A DNA stretch of 19,905 nucleotides, taken from an uncultured Bacteroidales bacterium. GTDB taxonomy: Bacteria > Bacteroidota > Bacteroidia > Bacteroidales > P3. Positions within the stretch are counted from its first letter, which is position 1. Every line of letters begins with the position of its first letter. The stretch spans positions 1 to 19,905 of the forward strand of contig CAMNIH010000017.1 of NCBI GenBank assembly GCA_946540365.1. The letters run 5' to 3'. Under the pieces are notes generated by a model. It worked only from the letters and a program-made list of their open reading frames with translations, searched no databases and was not told where the DNA came from. Positions 10,522 through 17,980 of this stretch are shown one piece after another. Both the position numbers and the translations under genes were made by a program.

Positions 10522-11121
10522 TTATGATTTTTTAACACTACGGCGGCGAATATGGTTGATTAAGGCCATCAAAAGACCAAGGGCAAGGAAGCCGCCCGGA
10601 GGCAATATCATCATCAACATGCCGTCGGCACCGCCAATAAGCGAGTGGCCAAAGAAGCAACCAGTTCCGAGCAATTCGCGAACCATACCCAGCAGGGTGA
10701 GAGCCCATGTGAAACCTAATCCCATGAAGAGACCATCGAGGAACGACTGGCCCACGTTGTTTTTCGAGGCAAAGGCCTCAGCGCGACCCAGCACGATGCA
10801 GTTTACCACAATCAGGGCGATGAAGAGGCCCAGACTGTCGTACAGCGCCGGCAGGTAGGCTTTCATAACCATCTCCACCATGGTGACGAAGGTGGCGATG
10901 ATGACGATGAACGCCGGGATGCGCACCTTGTCGGGGATAACACTCTTGAGAAGGGAGATGACCATGTTGGACATCATCAGCACAAAAGTGGTGGCCAAAC
11001 CCATCGAGAGACCGTTGATGGCCGAGGTGGTGGTGGCCAGCGTGGGGCACATGCCGAGGACAAGAACCCATGTGGGGTTCTCCTTAATGAGACCGTTCTT
11101 GATTATATCTTTTGTCTTCAT
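10522..11121 (-). CDS. rnfE: Rnf complex membrane subunit RnfE
   Basis: RnfE is one of the integral membrane subunits of the Rnf complex, which passes electrons from reduced ferredoxin to NAD+ while pumping Na+ or H+. The 199-residue, strongly hydrophobic product has the family signature NPTWVLVLGMCPTLATTTSA near its start, then NCIVLGRAEAFA, and GFTWALTLLGMVRELLGTG. The motif order and NPTWVLVLGMCP identify it as RnfE rather than its paralogue RnfA. It is the last rnf gene here: the next gene downstream is an unrelated exported protein, so rnfA is not in its usual place after rnfE. Confidence 0.95.
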   Translation of the reverse strand: MKTKDIIKNGLIKENPTWVLVLGMCPTLATTTSAINGLSMGLATTFVLMMSNMVISLLKSVIPDKVRIPAFIVIIATFVTMVEMVMKAYLPALYDSLGLFIALIVVNCIVLGRAEAFASKNNVGQSFLDGLFMGLGFTWALTLLGMVRELLGTGCFFGHSLIGGADGMLMMILPPGGFLALGLLMALINHIRRRSVKKS

Positions 11122-11133
11122 AATAGCAATGTT

Positions 11134-11697
11134 TTAGAGGGTGATATTAGAGAAGATTTTAGCAGCATCGTTGACCACGGCGAGGAAGGCGCGCGAGGTG
11201 ATGGTGCTGCCACTGATGGCATCCACACTGCCACCGTCTTTCTTAACGCCAAGCGGAGTCTGAGCCGGCGTACTACCAATAACATCTCCTTTGGCTCCTT
11301 TCTGGAACCATTGGTCAGCTTTGGCACCCAATCCTGGGGTTTCGTGGGTCTCAAGAATTTGGTATCCACTCACATGACCTTCCTTGTCGAAGCCCACCAT
11401 GAGTTGCAGATGACCGCCGAAGCCCTTGTCGTTGCCCGCTTCGACAGCGGCACCCACAAAGTTGCCTTCGGCATCGTATCCCAAATGACACAACGCACCA
11501 TCGACGTCGCGATCTTCCAGTTTGTCGAATGCGGGCAAAACCGCACTGATGGCGCGCTCCACCTTGGCCTGTTGGGCCTCGGCAATAGGTTGTTTAGTCA
11601 CTCCGTTGAGGGCTGCCAGCGCTGCGGCCGCCACCAGGGCGATAGCCGTCAACGACACCAGCATATTGGGTAATGTAGATTGTGCTTTCTTTGCCAT
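11134..11697 (-). CDS. rnfG: Rnf complex FMN-binding subunit RnfG
   Basis: RnfG carries covalently bound FMN on the outer face of the membrane. The 187-residue product has one N-terminal transmembrane segment (MLVSLTAIALVAAAALAAL), the ETHETPGLGAKADQWF segment typical of the family, and the flavinylation motif SGSTIT at 162-167, where the last threonine (167) is the predicted FMN attachment site. Many homologues have SGATxT; here the alanine is serine. It is separated from rnfE by 12 bases and from rnfD by a 50-base spacer filled mostly with a 9-bp repeat. The start ATG is at 11697-11695. Confidence 0.94.
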   Translation of the reverse strand: MAKKAQSTLPNMLVSLTAIALVAAAALAALNGVTKQPIAEAQQAKVERAISAVLPAFDKLEDRDVDGALCHLGYDAEGNFVGAAVEAGNDKGFGGHLQLMVGFDKEGHVSGYQILETHETPGLGAKADQWFQKGAKGDVIGSTPAQTPLGVKKDGGSVDAISGSTITSRAFLAVVNDAAKIFSNITL

Positions 11698-11710
11698 AAT
11701 ATTACTTTTT

Positions 11711-11746
11711 AGGACATATAAGACTTACAAGACTTATAGGACTATT
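11711..11746. repeat. 9-bp tandem repeat in the rnfD-rnfG spacer
   Basis: Four degenerate 9-base units fill the spacer: AGGACATAT, AAGACTTAC, AAGACTTAT and AGGACTATT. On the coding (minus) strand the unit reads approximately CCTATAAGT. The same unit family occurs in-frame within hemW at 17039-17092. Confidence 0.85.
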
Positions 11747-11747
11747 G

Positions 11748-12707
11748 TCATTTCGCAAAACGCTGAGGTTTGCACCAACGGTTGAGCAACGGTGTGACGC
11801 TATTCATAATCAGAATGGCGAAGCTCACACCCTCGGGATAGGCACCCCAATTGCGGATGATGATCGTCAGCAAGCCGCAACCGAAACCAAAAATCAACTG
11901 ACCGCTCTTGGCCATCGGCGAGGTGACCATATCGGTCGCCATGAAGCAGGCGCCCAGCATGATACCACCAGCCAAGATCGAACTCAGCGGGTCGAGGTAC
12001 TGCTCGGGGTTGATGAGCCACAGAATACCGCTGAACACGAATGCCGTGCCGATGAAAGCCACGGGGATATGCCAGGTGATTATCTTGCGGCAGAGCAGGT
12101 AGATGGCACCGATGAGGATAGCCAAGGCCGACACCTCACCGAGCGAACCACCCACATGACCCACAAAGAGTTCCCACACCTGCGGCATACCGGCCATACC
12201 CTCTTCCTTGAGCACTCCGAGCGGAGTGGCACCGGTAGTGACATCAAGGCTCATGGGAAACAGACCGCCCACCTGAGGCCATGTGGTCATCTGCACCGGG
12301 AAGGAGATGAGCAGGAAGACACGGCCCACCAGAGCAGGGTTGAAGGGGTTCTTGCCCAGACCGCCGAACGACATCTTGCCAATGCCGATAGCGACCAAGG
12401 CTCCGATAACGACAATCCAAAGCATCTGGGCTGTAGCCGGTACGTTGAAGGCCAGCAACAGGCCGGTGACGATAGCCGAACCGTCCCAGATCGTAGTCTC
12501 CTGCTTCAGGATAAACTTCTCAATCAACCATTGGAACAACACACAGCTGACCACCGAGACAAGGCTAACCAGCAAGGCATTGAGGCCAAAGTAGGCGATG
12601 GCACACAACAGCGCTGGCACCAGAGCCAGATTGACGCGCCACATGATTTTCTTTGTCGACTCGTCGCTATGCACATGGGGCGAGCCTGATATATTTAATA
12701 GATTCAT
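11748..12707 (-). CDS. rnfD: Rnf complex membrane subunit RnfD
   Basis: RnfD is a multi-pass membrane subunit with covalently bound FMN. From ATG 12707 it has 319 residues starting MNLLNISGSPHVHSDEST, close to the usual SPHxHS start of the family. It contains GLGKNPFNPALVGRVFL and the flavinylation motif TTGATPL with the FMN-accepting threonine at 161. Numerous hydrophobic segments follow. The frame is open a few codons further to a TTG at 12725, but that would run into a short repeat, so I prefer the ATG. It sits between rnfC and rnfG on the same strand. Confidence 0.94.
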   Translation of the reverse strand: MNLLNISGSPHVHSDESTKKIMWRVNLALVPALLCAIAYFGLNALLVSLVSVVSCVLFQWLIEKFILKQETTIWDGSAIVTGLLLAFNVPATAQMLWIVVIGALVAIGIGKMSFGGLGKNPFNPALVGRVFLLISFPVQMTTWPQVGGLFPMSLDVTTGATPLGVLKEEGMAGMPQVWELFVGHVGGSLGEVSALAILIGAIYLLCRKIITWHIPVAFIGTAFVFSGILWLINPEQYLDPLSSILAGGIMLGACFMATDMVTSPMAKSGQLIFGFGCGLLTIIIRNWGAYPEGVSFAILIMNSVTPLLNRWCKPQRFAK

Positions 12708-12717
12708 ACTATATATA

Positions 12718-12738
12718 ATGTTCAAAGTTCAACATTCA
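12718..12738. repeat. 7-bp tandem repeat in the rnfC-rnfD spacer
   Basis: Three degenerate 7-base units, ATGTTCA, AAGTTCA and ACATTCA, lie between the rnfC stop and the rnfD start. On the coding strand they read TGAATGT, TGAACTT and TGAACAT. Confidence 0.6.
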
Positions 12739-12746
12739 GTTCCACA

Positions 12747-14075
12747 TCACTTCTTGGCGGCCATCATGGCGCGCACACGGTTTTTGCCAAGACGTATCTC
12801 GTCGGTCAACGGTTTATTGGCAGGGCAGCTGAAGAAGCAACATCCACACTCGATGCAGTCAAGGATGTTGTGCTCCTTTGCCTCCTCGGTGCGGCCGTTT
12901 TTGACCAGGGCCGAGAACAGATAGGGTTCCAATCCCATCGGGCAGGCATGCATGCACTTGCCACAGCGGATGCAATTGGTCTCGGGGGCGCGACGGGCTT
13001 CCTTCTCGCCAATCACAAGCACGCTGGCATTACCCTTCACCGTCGGGGCGTCGAGGTTCACCACAGCCTTGCCCATCATCGTGCCGCCGCTGACCACCTT
13101 GCCGGTCGTGGCAGGCAGCTCGCCGATGGAGTGCTTGATAATCTCGTTGTAAGTGGTGCCGATGCGGACGATGTAGTTATGCTGGCTCGGCAGCTCCTTG
13201 CCGGTGACGGTGAGGATATTCTCGATGAGGGGCTTGTTCTTCTGCACAGCCTCATAAACGGCGAAGGTGGTACCGAGGTTCGACACGACACACCCCACGT
13301 CGATGGGCAGCTTGCCGCTGGGCACGCGACGGCCGGTGACGGCGTTTATCAGCTGCTTCTCGGCTCCCTGGGGATACTTCACCTTCAGGGGTTCGACGAC
13401 GATCCCCTCGAAACCACGAGCCACCTCCTGCATGTGGGCAATGGCCAGGGGCTTGTTGCTCTCGATGCCGATATAGGCATTCGGCACACCCAACGCCTTG
13501 CGGAGGATGCTGATACCAATGCACACCTCCTCGGCATGCTCCATCATGACACGGTAGTCGCTCGTCAGGTAGGGCTCGCACTCGGCAGCGTTAATGATGA
13601 GGTACTCGGCTTTCTTTCCCTCCGGGATGCTGTATTTGATGTGGGCCGGGAAGGTGGCGCCGCCCAGTCCGACGATACCCATCTCCTTCAGTTTGGCCAC
13701 GATTTCTTTTGGCTCGAGCGTGCATTCACGCTTGATGTCGGGTGTGCGGTCGATGGTCTCAAGCCATTCATCGCCCTCGACATTGATGTAGACGGCAGGT
13801 TTGCTGAGGCCAAAGGCGTCCTTGCAGGTGTCGACCTTGAGCACCGTGCCGCTGACCGGCGAATGCACATTGGCGCACATGAAGGCCTGAGCCTCACCAA
13901 TCAGCTGACCCACCTTCACCTTGTCGCCTTTCTGCACCACCGGTGTCGCCGGCGCACCCAGATGTTGATTCATGAGCACCACCATCTGTTTGCCCACAGG
14001 CATCACCTCGATGGCTGCATCATTCGATATTTTGTTCTCTTCAGGGTGTACACCACCCATACGAAATGTCTTCAT
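12747..14075 (-). CDS. rnfC: Rnf complex NADH-binding subunit RnfC
   Basis: RnfC is the peripheral subunit that binds NAD(H) and FMN and carries two [4Fe-4S] clusters. The 442-residue product starts MKTFRMGGVHPEENK, contains GLGGATFPAHIKY (nucleotide/FMN-binding glycines) and the NAAECEPYLTSDYRVM segment, and ends with two cluster motifs: C368, C371, C374, C378 and C407, C410, C413, C417. Length is normal for the Bacteroidales protein. It starts 12 bases after the rnfB stop. Confidence 0.96.
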   Translation of the reverse strand: MKTFRMGGVHPEENKISNDAAIEVMPVGKQMVVLMNQHLGAPATPVVQKGDKVKVGQLIGEAQAFMCANVHSPVSGTVLKVDTCKDAFGLSKPAVYINVEGDEWLETIDRTPDIKRECTLEPKEIVAKLKEMGIVGLGGATFPAHIKYSIPEGKKAEYLIINAAECEPYLTSDYRVMMEHAEEVCIGISILRKALGVPNAYIGIESNKPLAIAHMQEVARGFEGIVVEPLKVKYPQGAEKQLINAVTGRRVPSGKLPIDVGCVVSNLGTTFAVYEAVQKNKPLIENILTVTGKELPSQHNYIVRIGTTYNEIIKHSIGELPATTGKVVSGGTMMGKAVVNLDAPTVKGNASVLVIGEKEARRAPETNCIRCGKCMHACPMGLEPYLFSALVKNGRTEEAKEHNILDCIECGCCFFSCPANKPLTDEIRLGKNRVRAMMAAKK

Positions 14076-14087
14076 CTCTTCTTGCTG

Positions 14088-15002
14088 TTAATTGTTAGCG
14101 GGTTGTGCTACTTTCTCTGCCACAGGGATCTCCTCCTTTTCGGCGGCGGGAGCCTCAGGCTTGGGAGCGGGCTTGACGGCCGGTGCCGGGAATCCCACGT
14201 CGTGGATAGCCTTCGTCGGGCACTCGGTGACGCACTTGCGGCAGGCGATACACTTCGTGTAGTCGATGTACGACACGTTGTCGGCAATGGTGATGGCCTC
14301 CATGGGGCACACCTTGGCGCACTTGCCGCATCCGATACAGGCGTTGGCGCAGCTCTTCATGGCCACAGCCCCTTTTTCCTTGTTGACGCAGCTGACGTAC
14401 ACGCGACGGTCCTTCTTGCCCTTGTTGCGCAACTCGATCACGCGACGCGGACAAGCCTTGGCACAAGCGCCGCAAGCCGTGCATTTCTCGGCGTCGACCA
14501 CCGGCACACCCGTCTTGGGATCCATGTGGATGGCGTCGAACTGACAGGCCGCCACACAGTCGCCGCAGCCCAGGCAGCCGAACGGACAGCCGCTCTCGCC
14601 GGTATAAACCGTATTCTGGAAAGCGCACGAACGCAGGCCGTCGTAGTTCGAACGGCGCTGCTCGCCACAGTTGGCGGGGTTGCAACGCACCACAGCCACC
14701 TGGGGTTCCCCCTGCACCACCGCGCAGCCCAACAGCTCGGCCACCTTGGCCGCCACCGCGTCGCCACCCGGTGCGCAACGCAAACCTTCCATGTTTCCCT
14801 GGCTCACACAAGCCTCGGCAAACGCCCGGCAGCCGGCCTTGCCGCAACCGCCGCAGTTGGCTCCGGGAAGCACCTCGGCCACCTCGTCGATCAACGGATC
14901 TTCGACCACCTTAAACTTCTGAGCCACAATGTAGAGCACTACAGCGAAAAGGACACCCAATGCGCCCAAAATCATCACTGCAATCAGAATGTCATGAGTC
15001 AT
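14088..15002 (-). CDS. rnfB: Rnf complex ferredoxin-like subunit RnfB
   Basis: RnfB accepts electrons from ferredoxin. The 304-residue product has one N-terminal membrane anchor (about 5-27), a four-cysteine cluster domain with CGGCGKAGC (C50, C53, C58 and C76), then several ferredoxin-type clusters: C143/C146/C149/C153, C174/C177/C180/C184, C222/C225/C228/C232 and C251/C254/C257/C261. The C-terminal 35 residues are a Lys/Pro/Ala/Glu-rich tail with no obvious domain. It is the first gene of the rnf operon, preceded by a consensus promoter. Confidence 0.96.
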   Translation of the reverse strand: MTHDILIAVMILGALGVLFAVVLYIVAQKFKVVEDPLIDEVAEVLPGANCGGCGKAGCRAFAEACVSQGNMEGLRCAPGGDAVAAKVAELLGCAVVQGEPQVAVVRCNPANCGEQRRSNYDGLRSCAFQNTVYTGESGCPFGCLGCGDCVAACQFDAIHMDPKTGVPVVDAEKCTACGACAKACPRRVIELRNKGKKDRRVYVSCVNKEKGAVAMKSCANACIGCGKCAKVCPMEAITIADNVSYIDYTKCIACRKCVTECPTKAIHDVGFPAPAVKPAPKPEAPAAEKEEIPVAEKVAQPANN

Positions 15003-15058
15003 ATATTTGTTGTTGTTTTAGGATTACAAAACATATTTCCACTCAAAAAAAGCAAATG

Positions 15059-15089
15059 CAAAAGTACGCATTTTATTTAATATGACAAA
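15059..15089 (-). promoter_or_regulatory. Bacteroidetes-type promoter for the rnf operon
   Basis: Minus-strand TTTG (15086-15089), a 19-base spacer and TACTTTTG (15059-15066) match the consensus. It lies about 57 bases before the rnfB ATG, back-to-back with the promoter of the universal stress gene. Confidence 0.75.
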
Positions 15090-15189
15090 ATATTTTTTTC
15101 AACACCTCTCTTTTGCGCCACTCATCACCCCCTCTTACAGCCTGCAGGCATGTTAATTTTTAATAAAATTCAATCCACCGACCACATTT

Positions 15190-15221
15190 TTTGCTACATA
15201 TCATTTTTTTTTGTAATTTTG
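15190..15221 (+). promoter_or_regulatory. Bacteroidetes-type promoter for the universal stress gene
   Basis: Plus-strand TTTG (15190-15193), a 20-base spacer containing a run of nine T, and TAATTTTG (15214-15221) match the consensus. The ATG of the stress protein follows 26 bases later. About 100 bases separate this site from the divergent rnf promoter. Confidence 0.75.
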
Positions 15222-15247
15222 CACCGCAATATTAAAACTAAAACAGG

Positions 15248-16069
15248 ATGAACAGAGTAGTTGTCGGTTTTGATTTTTCATCGGGTTCGGCCTATGCCGT
15301 CGACCTTGCCATTGACATTGCCAACCGTTGGCAAAGCGATATCCGGCTGGTGTATGTAAAAGAGAAAAAAGAGGACGAGAAGCCCATCCGCGCCGAAATC
15401 GAACGCCGCAATGCCGGTGTGGAGCATCTGCTGAAAGGCATCAAACTGGAATATGTGCTGCGCGAGGGCAACCCCGCCGACGAGCTGACCAAACAGGCCA
15501 AAGAGGACGACGCCGCCCTGCTCATCGTGGGCACCCACGGCATGAGCGGCATGAAGAAAAGCCTGCTCGGGCGCAACAGCTACAAGACCATCGAGCAAAG
15601 CCCCGTACCCGTACTTATCGTTCGTGAGGACTTCAACTTCAACAAACAGTTAGAGACGATCGTCGTGCCCCTCGACAGCAGCGACGACACTCGCCAGAAG
15701 GCAGGTCAGGCAGCCCTCTTTGCCAAGACCTTCGGAGCCACCATCCACCTCTTGGGACTCTACACCTCATCGGTATCCGATGTGCGGCGCATCATCAACA
15801 ACTACGTCAACTTCGTCGAACGCTATCTCGACAAAGCCGAAATTCCCTACGTCACCAAATTCATCGAGGTGGAGAAGAACGTCACCACCAGCACCCTCGA
15901 ATACGCCAACAGTGTGAAGGCCGACCTTATCACCATCATGACCGAGCAGGAATCGTCGCTCACCAGTCTCTTCCTCGGCACCTACGCCCAGCAGATGATC
16001 AACGAGTCCACCATCCCTGTGCTCACCGTGCGTCCCACCCGCGTGCTGGCCGACACTGCCAACTACTGA
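15248..16069 (+). CDS. Universal stress protein, two Usp domains
   Basis: The 273-residue cytoplasmic protein consists of two tandem Usp folds. The first (about 1-135) starts MNRVVVGFDFSSGSAYAVDLA and has the nucleotide-binding loop GTHGMSGMKKSLLGRN, a G-x2-G-x9-G pattern, suggesting ATP binding. The second (about 136-265) starts LETIVVPLDSSDDTRQKA but at the matching place reads TEQESSLTSLFLGTYAQQ, lacking the first two glycines, so it probably does not bind nucleotide in the same way. Two-domain Usp proteins with one degenerate half are common in Bacteroidetes. It is followed by the SPOR gene after 3 bases, so the two form an operon. Confidence 0.9.
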   Translation: MNRVVVGFDFSSGSAYAVDLAIDIANRWQSDIRLVYVKEKKEDEKPIRAEIERRNAGVEHLLKGIKLEYVLREGNPADELTKQAKEDDAALLIVGTHGMSGMKKSLLGRNSYKTIEQSPVPVLIVREDFNFNKQLETIVVPLDSSDDTRQKAGQAALFAKTFGATIHLLGLYTSSVSDVRRIINNYVNFVERYLDKAEIPYVTKFIEVEKNVTTSTLEYANSVKADLITIMTEQESSLTSLFLGTYAQQMINESTIPVLTVRPTRVLADTANY

Positions 16070-16072
16070 TTT

Positions 16073-16510
16073 ATGAAACACCTCTTGCCCCTTCTGCTGT
16101 TTCTCGGCAGCAGCCTCTGCTGGAGCCAGTCGGGCCACACCAGCATCATCGGCGATGTGGATGCCACCCGCATGGTGCAGCTCCACACCGACCTCAACAA
16201 CCGTGCCAAGACCATCCCCGGTTTCCGCGTGCAGATTGCTGCTTTCTCCGGCACCAACTCCAAAACCAGCGCCTTCAACCTGCGCGACCGTTTCCAGCTC
16301 GACTACCCCACGGTGCAGGCCTACATCGTATTCGAAGAGCCCAATTTCAAAGTCAAGGTGGGCGACTTCCGCACCCGCCTCGAAGCCCACGCTTTCCTGC
16401 AAGAGATCAAAGAGACCTACAAGGGCTACATCATCCGCGACAACATCAACCCCGAACCGCCGCAACAGGAGCTTTACGCCCCTGACGACGAGCAGTCAGG
16501 CGACGAATAG
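16073..16510 (+). CDS. Exported SPOR-domain protein
   Basis: The 145-residue protein has a signal peptide (MKHLLPLLLFLGSSLCWSQ) and a SPOR domain at about 48-126, with GFRVQIAAFSG and FKVKVGDFRTRLEA as its two typical halves. SPOR domains bind denuded peptidoglycan, often at division sites, so a periplasmic cell-wall role is inferred. It starts 3 bases after the stress-protein stop. Its last 15 bases overlap the 3' end of the convergent hemW gene. Confidence 0.88.
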   Translation: MKHLLPLLLFLGSSLCWSQSGHTSIIGDVDATRMVQLHTDLNNRAKTIPGFRVQIAAFSGTNSKTSAFNLRDRFQLDYPTVQAYIVFEEPNFKVKVGDFRTRLEAHAFLQEIKETYKGYIIRDNINPEPPQQELYAPDDEQSGDE

Positions 16511-17572
16511 CGCTGCAGCCATGCCGTCGGCATGGAGCAGCCCCTCGGGCGTGGGGCGGTAGAAACGGTCGGAACGCTCAATCCAACCACAGTCAATATA
16601 GGGCAGCATCAAGCGATGCAGCCTTTCTTTTTGCCCCTCGGGCACCGCCGCCAAAGGCAATCCCCGCACTGTGCGCAATGCGGTCATCAGCAGTTCGTTG
16701 TAGGCATCGGCTGGGGTGAGCAGTTCCTCGCCCACAGTGCCGTCGGGATTGTTCCATTTCCTGCACTGCCCATCGAAACTGTGGGCCCCGGGGCCGAGGC
16801 CGAGATAGGGGGTGCGGTCCCAGTAGCGGCTGTTGTGGCGCGACTCGTAGCCCGGCCGGGCATAATTGCTCACCTCGTACTGACGGAACCCGCTCTGTTC
16901 CAAGACATCATGCAACGCGTAGTACTGCCGCACCACCTCGTCCTCGTCGGGCAGCACCACCCTCCCCTGCTCCACCTGACGGGCCAGGGCCGTCCCCGGC
17001 TCGACAGTGAGGGCATAGGCCGAGATGTGGTTGATCAAGGAAACTATAGGACTTATAAGACTTATAGGGCTTATAGGGCCTTTATGACCTATTCCATAGA
17101 TAAAATCCACGCTGATATTACGGAAGCCTGCTTTGCGGGCGTTCTCCACGGCGTCGAGGGCCTGGCGGGCGCTATGGCGCCGGTTGAGCAACCGCAGCAC
17201 GTCGTCGTCGAGGCTCTGTATGCCGATGCTGAGGCGGTTGAAGAAGCCGAGCGAAACCAGCGCCGACAGGTAGTCGGGCGTCAAGTCCTCGGGATTGGCC
17301 TCGAGGGTGACCTCCTCGACCTGCGAGAGATCGAAACACTGCCGCAATCCATCGACGATACGCTCCAAATGACTGACGGACAGCATCGACGGGGTGCCGC
17401 CGCCGAAATAGACCGTCCGGATGGGGTGCGCCTGCTCACCCTTGCGCCGCTCCATCTCCGCAAGCAGTGCTTCGACATAACTTTCCACCGTCCAACGTCC
17501 ACTTTCCACTCGTGAAAAAAAGGCACAGTAGGTACACTTGCGGTGGCAGAAAGGCACGTGAACGTACAACAT
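16496..17572 (-). CDS. hemW: HemW-type radical SAM protein carrying two repeat-derived peptides
   Basis: HemW is a radical SAM protein that binds heme and is proposed to act as a heme chaperone; older annotation calls it oxygen-independent coproporphyrinogen oxidase-like. The 358-residue product starts MLYVHVPFCHRKCTYC, with the cluster cysteines C9, C13 and C16, then YFGGGTPSML, EANPEDLT, RLSIGIQSLDD, HISAYALTVEPGT and YEVSNYARPG. Two stretches are unlike the family: residues 22-31 (VESGRWTVES) and about 162-180 (a run of P/L-I-S units). Both coincide with short tandem DNA repeats at 17480-17509 and 17039-17092 that keep the frame. The start ATG touches the inverted repeat of the neighbouring cassette, so its leader consists of repeat sequence. 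Confidence 0.93.
   Translation of the reverse strand: MLYVHVPFCHRKCTYCAFFSRVESGRWTVESYVEALLAEMERRKGEQAHPIRTVYFGGGTPSMLSVSHLERIVDGLRQCFDLSQVEEVTLEANPEDLTPDYLSALVSLGFFNRLSIGIQSLDDDVLRLLNRRHSARQALDAVENARKAGFRNISVDFIYGIGHKGPISPISLISPIVSLINHISAYALTVEPGTALARQVEQGRVVLPDEDEVVRQYYALHDVLEQSGFRQYEVSNYARPGYESRHNSRYWDRTPYLGLGPGAHSFDGQCRKWNNPDGTVGEELLTPADAYNELLMTALRTVRGLPLAAVPEGQKERLHRLMLPYIDCGWIERSDRFYRPTPEGLLHADGMAAALFVA
17039..17092. repeat. 9-bp tandem repeat inside hemW, in frame
   Basis: About six degenerate 9-base units run through hemW; the best are AGGACTTAT (17048), AAGACTTAT (17057) and AGGGCTTAT (17066). Because 9 is a multiple of 3, they translate as P-I-S or L-I-S triplets on the coding strand. 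The unit family is the same as in the rnfD-rnfG spacer at 11711-11746. Confidence 0.85.
17480..17509. repeat. GTGGAAAGT repeat inside hemW, in frame
   Basis: On the coding strand, GTGGAAAGT occurs twice, at 17509-17501 and 17488-17480, 21 bases apart, with GGACGTTGGACG between them. It translates as VES-GRWT-VES. Confidence 0.7.
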
Positions 17573-17604
17573 AGGTCGGAGGTATGAGGTCGGAGGTATG
17601 AGGT
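17573..17604 (+). repeat. Left 32-bp inverted repeat of the four-helix-bundle cassette
   Basis: This is two copies of the 14-mer AGGTCGGAGGTATG plus AGGT. It matches the reverse complement of 18029-18060 at 31 of 32 positions. It begins directly after the hemW ATG (read on the plus strand) and ends directly before the stop codon of the four-helix-bundle gene. Confidence 0.92.
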
Positions 17605-17964
17605 TTATTGGGACGTGCCGCCGTACACACGCTTCGTTGTTGCAACCAGCATCTTTACAATCCCTTCGCAGTCAACCTTAATACTGTCGCTCTGAGAGTC
17701 GGAAAGATAACCTGTAGCCTTTAACAACTCAATCCAGTACAGCGATTCTTCTGCTTCTTTCAAAGCAATGGACATCTTCATGCCAAAATCAGCCCTTGTC
17801 TGTCCCCGCTTCGCTTCCCTAACATTTGCACCAATGCTGGTTCCGCTTCTCAGCAGTTGTTTAGACAAGACATATTCTTTTTTTTCCTCGCACAGATATC
17901 GGTACAAGTTCACTACTCGAATGGCGAACTCAAATGTTTTTCTTTGAATTATAGTATTTTCCAT
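17605..17964 (-). CDS. Four-helix-bundle protein of the S23 (23S rRNA intervening-sequence) family
   Basis: The 119-residue protein has the family landmarks FEFAIRVVNLYRYL, LSKQLLRSGTSIGANVREA and KEAEESLYWIELLKATGYL, which form four amphipathic helices. Family members are known as ORFs of intervening sequences in bacterial 23S rRNA and as relatives of the Avd accessory protein of diversity-generating retroelements. The biochemical role of stand-alone copies is not established; a nucleic-acid-binding role is inferred from those relatives and from basic residues. The stop codon directly abuts the left inverted repeat, and the ATG is 16 bases from the right one. I see no variable repeat or reverse transcriptase nearby. 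Confidence 0.9.
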   Translation of the reverse strand: MENTIIQRKTFEFAIRVVNLYRYLCEEKKEYVLSKQLLRSGTSIGANVREAKRGQTRADFGMKMSIALKEAEESLYWIELLKATGYLSDSQSDSIKVDCEGIVKMLVATTKRVYGGTSQ

Positions 17965-17980
17965 AATACATTACTACTTA

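Noticed and set aside
12708..12725. TTG start for rnfD
   Set aside because: The ATG at 12707 gives the usual N-terminus of the family; the extension runs into a short repeat.
12870..15080. 736-residue plus-strand open frame opposite rnfC and rnfB
   Set aside because: Antisense shadow across two genes with intact cluster motifs on the minus strand; the peptide is rich in His, Leu and Ala and low in complexity.
17605..17964. Avd protein of a diversity-generating retroelement
   Set aside because: No reverse transcriptase, template repeat or variable repeat is visible nearby.
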